Of a stretch of 26,355 nt of DNA, positions 5,957 to 12,300 are shown piece after piece. Made by a program: the position numbers and the translations under genes. The notes beneath the pieces are model-generated. The model worked only from the letters and a program-made list of their open reading frames with translations, was not told the DNA's origin and made no database searches. Each line of letters begins with the position of its first letter. Within the stretch, counting starts at the first letter, position 1. The stretch covers positions 1-26,355 of the forward strand of contig JAZUFW010000078.1 of assembly GCA_045640905.1 (NCBI GenBank), in the 5' to 3' direction. This DNA is from JAILLW01 sp045640905. Its GTDB lineage: Bacteria > Bacillota > Clostridia > Lachnospirales > Lachnospiraceae.

Positions 5957-7942
5957 TTACTTTTTCACTTCTTCCTCTTTCGGCCTCTGCCAGCTCATAT
6001 AATCGCATTCGGGGGCACCGATGCATCCATAATACTTTCTTCCGGTACGGGCTCTCTTTATTACGATATCTTTGCCACACTTAGGACACGCCACTCCGAT
6101 CTTTTCAAAGAACGGCTTGGTATTTCTGCATTCGGGGAATCCCGGGCAGGCTATAAACTTTCCGTGGGCACCATACTTGATAACCATCTGTCTGCCGCAT
6201 TCTTCACAGATTTCTTCGGACAATTCGTCATGTATCTCGACTTCATCAAGTTGAGCCTGAGCTTTATTAACTGCTTCATCCAAATCAGGATAAAAGTTTT
6301 CGATAATGGTCTTCCACTTAACGGTTCCGGCCTCTACACCATCGAGCAGCAGCTCCATATTGGCCGTAAAATTAACGTCAACTATCTCGGGGAAAGCCTC
6401 CGTCATCATTTGATTGACTACTTCACCGATTTCCGTTACGAATATGTTTTTGCCTTCTTTTACGATATATCGTCTCGCCAAAATAACCGCGATAGTAGGT
6501 GCATATGTACTGGGACGACCTATTCCGAGTTCTTCCAAAGCACGAACGAGGCTGGCTTCAGTATAATGAGGAGCACTCTGCGTAAAATGCTGTTTGCCTT
6601 CAACACTTTCGCATTTTAACACATCACCCGCTTTAATATCGGCTGTTATTGTATTCGTTTCTTCTTTGTCTTCTTCCTGGGAATAGACGCTCAAGAATCC
6701 GTCAAACTTAACCTTTGAAGCACTTAACGTGAATCTGTGCTTTCCGGCATCCACCTTGACAGATGTAGTCTCATATATGGCTCCCATCATCTGGCTGGCC
6801 AAAAAGCGCTTATATATGAGCTGATAGAGTCTTAACTGTTCTCTTGATAAAGACTCCTTGATTTCTATAGGATCAAATTCAAGGTACGTAGGCCTTATTG
6901 CTTCATGCGCATCCTGAATCTTCTTGTCATCTTTTTGAACATTAACTTTGTTAGCAACATACTGCTCACCGTAACGCTCTTTGATATAATTTGAAGCCGC
7001 ATTCTGTGCTTCGTCGGATACTCTGGTAGAATCCGTTCTCAAATACGTGATTACACCGACTGTTCCATGGCCTTTGATGTTAACGCCTTCATACAACTGC
7101 TGTGCAATACGCATTGTTTTGCTGGTGCTGTAATTCAAAACCTTTGATGCTTCCTGCTGAAGTGTTGAGGTCGTAAAAGGAAGCGGCGCCTTCTTTGCAC
7201 GTTCGCCAATCTTAACATCGGAAACCACAAAATCCTTGCCTTCAACATCCTTAATAATGGCATCGGCCTGCTTTTTGTTTGTTATGTCAACCTTTGTTTC
7301 GCCTTCTCCGTGATACTTGGCATTTACCGTCTTCTTTTGTCCTTTTAGCGACAAATTTGAATCAATGGTCCAATATTCCTGCGGCACGAAAGCATTAATC
7401 TCGTTCTCTCTGTCACAAATAATACGCAATGCTACAGACTGAACTCGTCCTGCAGAAAGACCTCTTTTAACCTTTGCCCACAAAATCGGAGAAATCCTGT
7501 ATCCCACTACTCTGTCGAGTACGCGTCGTGCCTGCTGGGCATCAACCAGATTCATATCTATGTCTCTGGCATTTTTAAGGGATTCCTTAACAGCATTTTT
7601 CGTAATCTCATTAAAGGTTATTCTCTTAACCTTCTTACCGTCCATGTTGATAGCCTTGGTTAAATGCCAACTGATAGCTTCTCCTTCACGGTCCGGGTCG
7701 GTTGCGAGATAAATAACATCTGCTTTTTTAACTTCTTTTCGAAGTGAAGCAAGCAAATCGCCTTTTCCCCTTATAGTAATATACTTCGGTTCATAATCAT
7801 TTTCCGGATCTATTCCCATTTGTGACTTGGGCAGGTCTCTTACATGTCCCTGACTGGCCACTACCTCATAATTGCTCCCCAGAAATTTTTTAATTGTGTT
7901 CACCTTTGCGGGTGACTCCACAATGACCAAATTTTTTGCCAT
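5957..7942 (-). CDS. topA: DNA topoisomerase I (type IA)
   Basis: 661 aa from ATG 7942, beginning MAKNLVIVESPAK. The enzyme relaxes negatively supercoiled DNA by cutting one strand through a 5'-phosphotyrosine link. The TOPRIM domain shows VIVESPAK with its Glu and YLATDPDREGEAISWHL with the metal-binding acidic residues. The catalytic Tyr is about residue 300, in VGVITYLRTDSTRVS. The SAGRVQSVALR and IGRPSTYAPTI motifs are present. The C-terminus has two four-cysteine zinc ribbons (CEECGRQM...CPGFPEC and CPKCGKDI...CIGAPEC), fewer than the three of some homologues. An upstream in-frame ATG at 7978 adds 12 atypical residues and has no Shine-Dalgarno; the chosen ATG has AGAAGGA about 12 nt upstream, rather far. 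A strong promoter lies upstream; codY follows after 180 bp. Confidence 0.96.
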   Translation of the reverse strand: MAKNLVIVESPAKVNTIKKFLGSNYEVVASQGHVRDLPKSQMGIDPENDYEPKYITIRGKGDLLASLRKEVKKADVIYLATDPDREGEAISWHLTKAINMDGKKVKRITFNEITKNAVKESLKNARDIDMNLVDAQQARRVLDRVVGYRISPILWAKVKRGLSAGRVQSVALRIICDRENEINAFVPQEYWTIDSNLSLKGQKKTVNAKYHGEGETKVDITNKKQADAIIKDVEGKDFVVSDVKIGERAKKAPLPFTTSTLQQEASKVLNYSTSKTMRIAQQLYEGVNIKGHGTVGVITYLRTDSTRVSDEAQNAASNYIKERYGEQYVANKVNVQKDDKKIQDAHEAIRPTYLEFDPIEIKESLSREQLRLYQLIYKRFLASQMMGAIYETTSVKVDAGKHRFTLSASKVKFDGFLSVYSQEEDKEETNTITADIKAGDVLKCESVEGKQHFTQSAPHYTEASLVRALEELGIGRPSTYAPTIAVILARRYIVKEGKNIFVTEIGEVVNQMMTEAFPEIVDVNFTANMELLLDGVEAGTVKWKTIIENFYPDLDEAVNKAQAQLDEVEIHDELSEEICEECGRQMVIKYGAHGKFIACPGFPECRNTKPFFEKIGVACPKCGKDIVIKRARTGRKYYGCIGAPECDYMSWQRPKEEEVKK

Positions 7943-7984
7943 AGCCGATTGAATTCCTTCTATATAATATGTCCACAATAAAGC

Positions 7985-8012
7985 AAACCACAGGGCCTAA
8001 GCCCTATGGTTT
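7985..8012 (-). other. Stem-loop at the predicted 5' end of the topA mRNA
   Basis: A 12-bp hairpin pairs 7985-7996 with 8001-8012 around a 4-nt loop. On the minus strand one pair is a G-U wobble, while on the plus strand the same position is an unpaired C-A, which points to a minus-strand RNA. The predicted transcript start (about 8009) falls at the first bases of the stem. It could protect the 5' end or modulate translation; it could instead terminate readthrough from the hydrolase gene, although the following tract (GCTTTATT) is poor in U. Confidence 0.6.
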
Positions 8013-8015
8013 GGT

Positions 8016-8044
8016 ATTGTAAAAATAAAAAACGATTCTGTCAA
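8016..8044 (-). promoter_or_regulatory. Sigma-A promoter of topA
   Basis: On the minus strand a perfect TTGACA (8044-8039) and TACAAT (8021-8016) are separated by exactly 17 nt, with a T-rich spacer. This is the best promoter in the window. The start would fall near 8009, about 67 nt upstream of the topA ATG. Confidence 0.85.
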
Positions 8045-8166
8045 GAAAATTTTTATTCTGTTTTGATCTGTTCAATCTTTCCGGCCTGCGAATTTGGTAT
8101 TGCTTTGCTCACACGTCCTCAACTGCACAATTCTTGCTCTGCTTGCTCGATATTCTTTCTGTCATC

Positions 8167-8355
8167 CGCGCTTTAGGATACCGCGCGGTCATGTTCCGTA
8201 TCCTATTTCCGTCTTTCTCCGCGCTTTAGGATACCGCGCGGTCATGTCCCGTATCCTATTTCCGTCTTTCCCCGCGCTTTAGGATACCGCGCGGTCATGT
8301 CCCGTATCCTATTTCCATCTTTCTCCGCGCTTTAGGATACCGCGCGGTCATGTTC
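8167..8355. repeat. Tandem 53-bp palindromic repeat, about 3.5 units
   Basis: Units begin at 8167, 8220, 8273 and 8326 (the last is partial, about 30 bp), each starting CGCGCTTTAGGATACCGCGC. Full units differ at only a few positions. Each holds the 8-bp inverted repeat TAGGATAC/GTATCCTA around a self-complementary ACCGCGCGGT core. The array fills the gap between the hydrolase stop and the topA promoter and is much richer in CpG than its surroundings. There are no unique spacers, so it is not a CRISPR. 53 is not a multiple of three, and no sensible coding frame runs through it. Confidence 0.9.
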
Positions 8356-8371
8356 TCATTTTCGACTTACA

Positions 8372-8409
8372 CATTGCCGAGATTGATAGTTTTGGGATTT
8401 TCGGCAATG
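8372..8409 (-). terminator. Possible hairpin after the hydrolase gene
   Basis: A 9-bp inverted repeat, CATTGCCGA (8372-8380) and TCGGCAATG (8401-8409), with a 20-nt loop, starts 18 nt after the hydrolase stop. There is no U-tract after it on the minus strand, so it is a weak terminator or an RNA 3'-end structure. The rest of 8045-8166 holds nothing I can identify. Confidence 0.35.
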
Positions 8410-8427
8410 GATAGTTTCATTTCCGGC

Positions 8428-9327
8428 CTATTTCATATACTTCCTAAAAAACTCGCACTCGTCATCGTTGCATACATCTGCGGCAGGAAGCTTCTGGTTC
8501 ACGTGGAATACGTGCATCAGATCCTTGGTGGACTCGTCGCCGTAAACCTTTATCACATTTTCAATTCCGAGTTCCTTAATCTTCTTTTCGATACACGGAA
8601 CCTGCCCTTTTAGGAAGTCATAATACGCACTCATCACATAAACTGGCGGAAAATCTTTCGTCATATAATCAACAACATTGAGGTATTTCCCGGACAGTCC
8701 CTTAACGGCAGGCTCTCCGAGGAGATATTCGTTATTAATTACTCTTTCGGTATCTTCTTTCATGGCTTCATCGGTATCATATATTCCGCAATTAAATGCT
8801 ACCGCATTGGGCAAAAATACCTCTCCGTCGAATATGGGTTTCTCAATTTTCGATATCTTTGCATATTCGGGATTAAGAATCGAGCATAAATACAATCCCA
8901 AAAGATTTGCTCCTGCCGAATCTCCCAGCATGAATATATTTCGTACATCAAAAGGATATCTATCCGCATTTTCAAACACAAATCGAACAACAGCATCAAT
9001 ATCCTCAAGCTGTGCGGGAAACTTACTTTCCGGTGCGAGACGATAGTTGAAATTGACAAATGCAAAGCCGCGCTGCGCAAGACTCATTCCGTAAAACTGA
9101 TATATTTCCTTTGAACCGTACACATATGCGCCACCGTGAACACTGATTATCACAGGCAGCTTTCCGACGGTGTTCTTCGGATAGTAGATATCTAGAAGAT
9201 TTTCATCTCCGTAAGTGCCATAACACACGTTATCTATTCTTTCTATGTCCGCAGGTGTCTTTAGCCCCTCGTCTCTTTTGGCATCTCCCATCCCCCAGTC
9301 GTGACGAATCTTTAAGTATTTTTCCAT
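8428..9327 (-). CDS. Alpha/beta hydrolase, HSL-type esterase family
   Basis: 299 aa, beginning MEKYLKIRHDWGMGDAKRDE. It belongs to the hormone-sensitive-lipase type (alpha/beta hydrolase fold 3) esterases, which cleave esters of short acids or acetylated substrates. The oxyanion hole HGG is at residues 64-66 (SVHGGAYVYG). The nucleophile Ser137 lies in GDSAG. The catalytic Asp is probably D237 (MSAYYDFLKGQ) and the His probably H272 (DLMHVFHV). No signal peptide is seen, so it is likely cytoplasmic. The ATG is preceded by AGGAG with good spacing. It starts only 14 nt after a terminator hairpin that ends the pilus operon, and no clear promoter fits in between, so expression may depend on readthrough or on a promoter inside the preceding gene. 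The substrate is unknown. Confidence 0.85.
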   Translation of the reverse strand: MEKYLKIRHDWGMGDAKRDEGLKTPADIERIDNVCYGTYGDENLLDIYYPKNTVGKLPVIISVHGGAYVYGSKEIYQFYGMSLAQRGFAFVNFNYRLAPESKFPAQLEDIDAVVRFVFENADRYPFDVRNIFMLGDSAGANLLGLYLCSILNPEYAKISKIEKPIFDGEVFLPNAVAFNCGIYDTDEAMKEDTERVINNEYLLGEPAVKGLSGKYLNVVDYMTKDFPPVYVMSAYYDFLKGQVPCIEKKIKELGIENVIKVYGDESTKDLMHVFHVNQKLPAADVCNDDECEFFRKYMK

Positions 9328-9341
9328 GTCCTTCTCCTATA

Positions 9342-9372
9342 AACGGCTTGCCCTTTAATAAGGCAAGCCGTT
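9342..9372 (-). terminator. Terminator hairpin at the end of the pilus operon
   Basis: A perfect 11-bp inverted repeat, AACGGCTTGCC (9342-9352) and GGCAAGCCGTT (9362-9372), with a 9-nt loop, starts 7 nt after the stop of the 1804-aa gene. The tail on the minus strand is short (TTTAT) and runs straight into the hydrolase Shine-Dalgarno, so termination may be partial. Confidence 0.7.
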
Positions 9373-9379
9373 CAAAATT

Positions 9380-12300
9380 TTATTCAAGATCAAGTAATCT
9401 CGTAGTATTAATATTTAGTTCCGCAATGCTTTCCGTAGCGGGCAGTGCCGAGAAAGTACCGTTCGACAAAGGCGTCGTTCCGATTCTTACGTAAATGGAT
9501 CCGAAGTCTTCAGGTAATACTCCGTGTCCGCTTCCAAGATTCAAATCCGAAATTCTGAATTTCGCTTCATAAATCTTGTAGTTGATAAGCGAATTAGCAG
9601 ACGAATCAACTCTGTTTCCGGCATCGTCAATCATCTTGAAGTATCCGTTCGGCGTTACTTCCTTATAGTAATTCGAGCCGTCATACAAATCATACGCCGC
9701 ATTCGTGCCCTTAATGTAATACTTCGTATACAAAGTGGCATTACTGTCGCGGAAGTTGTTATTTAAGGTCTTAAAGCATACCGTCAGGCCACCGTTTGAA
9801 GCTGTCGTTCCGTCCGAATAATTATCGAGGAACTCGCCCGTAGTCCCATCTGCATTTACTATCTCAGTATCATACGGCAGATAAATATTGGTAATCGTAG
9901 CGGAGCTGTCCCAGGTATTTGCTTTAAATATGACTCTCGGAGCATGTAAACCGCTCGAATAAGATGCAACCAGCGTATTAACAAAGAGCTTCTTTTCCAG
10001 GTCGGAATCAACCGCACTGTGTCCGCATCCCGTATAGATTACATTACCTTTACTGTAAATATAGTAATTGTTACGTACATCGTTATGAACTGCCTTGTAG
10101 TATTCATGCAACGTAGGCTTTCTGTAATCGGAGGAATCCGAATTGTTACTGATAGCGTACCAGACCACTACATCATCATTGGCATTGGAATCCTGTGAAT
10201 CCGTATCCAGATTTAGCTGGAAATACTGAGCATGCGTCATCTTAACTTCAAAGCTGTCGCCTATGCCGTCCGTAATTAAGAAAGGATACTGCGTTATCTG
10301 GCCTTCGTTTATGGCCGTAATAGTTTCCTTTCCGCTCCAGGGTACGGTAGAGTTGGCATCCGTTACATAGCTGGAGGTAATCTGTCTGGTGGTCAACCCG
10401 TAAATTTTATCACCTGAAAATCTCAATACCGTATTATCGGAAATTCCTCTGTTTTCGCCTGTATCATTTCCCTTTAATTTGGCAGAATCATACTTGGAAT
10501 CATAGTTTTGAACCGTTACGCCGGGTCTGTCAAAGTTATATTTCAGATCACGATTTGAAGAGCTTAATCTGCCGTATCTGTCCATACCCTCCAAGTCACG
10601 AAGCATGGTATTGGCCAGATATCCCCACTGCGTAGAACTTTCATGATACGAACTCATATCATGCGTAAACAGTACACTGTGTCCGGTAAGCGCATATTCT
10701 CTGATAGCGAGCATACCGTCATGCATTATTGAGTTCCTGCCATGATTTTGCTGCTTCAAATTTCTGTCGTAACACCAATCAAGGTCCGTAGTAAACTCAT
10801 ACATATCGGTAAAGCCCATTACCACCATGTCATATTTGCACAGGTAATCATAATATGAATATTTGTATTCCAATAAATCCGAAGGTACAGCGCTTTGCGA
10901 ATCCCACTTCGAAAGGTATGTTCCTACCGTCTTTTGGTATACTTCAATATTAAAGTCATTTACCTCATTATACAGATAATTCATGGCATCATTTGACAAA
11001 TCGAAATTCGTGTTTCCGCTGTTCGGAATAATCTGCAAAATCTTAATAGTCGGCTTCTTTGCGGCATTGGCGGGCACTGCCGAGAATCCCGTTATGGCGC
11101 TTCGCACCGATGTGGCATCCGAGCTGGAACCGCTCGTCTGCTTTTCATTTTGGATAAATGCCAGTTTCCATGAAAGGAATCCTACATACTCATCGGGAGT
11201 CAGACGTGATATCTCATATGTATTTCCGGCACGCAGATGGAACTTGCCGTTTTCATCCGTATCGGCTCCGCTTATCGAAAGTCCCGACAAAGCCTCTCCT
11301 TCTTCGAATTTTCCGTCGGCATCAAGATCCAGATACAACTTACAGTCATACGACGTATTGCCGGCATCCACCGCGGCATCATTCTTTAACGTAACCTTAA
11401 AGTTCATGGAATACGTTCCGTCCGAATTCATCGGCAGGTATCTGGTCTGATGAGCATTATTCGAATCAACATAGTTATACGAAAGCGGCTGTTCCAATAC
11501 TTCTATGCTCAATTTCGAAATGTTTAAGTATCTTGAGAACACTTCTCTGGCGGCTTCATGTCCGGAATAAGCATTCTCCAAGGCACCCTTTCTGAATATA
11601 TTCTTTCCCAAATAATTATATGAACCGTCCGTTTTGGACATAACGACTTCGTTCAAAAATTCATACAGGTACGAGGAAGAATCAACTCTTCCGGTATTTA
11701 TGCCGGTAACTGCTCCGTTACCGTCCACATTAAAGAAACCGTCCGAAATAACCATGGCATAACCGGCCTTTACGTATTCGGTAAGTTCTCGCTTTTTATC
11801 AAAAGTAATATCATTTCCGGAGAATCGAACATCAGCATTCCAGCCATCCCAATCAGGGGTATAGTGAACCTTGTCTCCCATATGCGTATATACGAGACCG
11901 TTCATTCCCGTATCGTTATACGCCGTGACAGTACTCTTGGTAGGCCATGTATTGTTATTATCGGTATTCATTAGGAGCGTATCCATACCGAGATAAATCA
12001 TATCGTAGGTGGCGTTAAGGTCTGTATTGATACCGATAAATTCCTTTGTACCCATCTGGGTCACATCTACCTTAAACTTGGATTTTTCGGAATCCGATGC
12101 ATTAACCACATTCGACAAAATCCAGTCCTTCGTCATGATATCGCGGCTTCTGACACCGGTAGCATCCCAAAGCGGGAATTTGCCTCCTGTCCAGCTCATG
12201 CTGCTGTCATTCCAATAAATATCCTTTAGCAGTTCTGCCTCAGAATACTGATTTGACTGCAAAGGTTCCAAATCAAGTACCTTTAATGAAGTCTTTACTA

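Noticed and set aside
5855..6619. Plus-strand open frame of 254 codons
   Set aside because: It is antisense to the C-terminal part of topA, whose zinc ribbons are unmistakable; no ribosome binding site or family motif.
8037..8057. CodY box at the topA -35 region
   Set aside because: Only 10 of 15 positions match, and only one half-site is good; this is near what AT-rich sequence gives by chance.
8094..8355. CRISPR array or a small plus-strand gene across the 53-bp repeats
   Set aside because: Units are contiguous with no unique spacers, there are no cas genes, and the 53-bp period shifts the reading frame at each unit.
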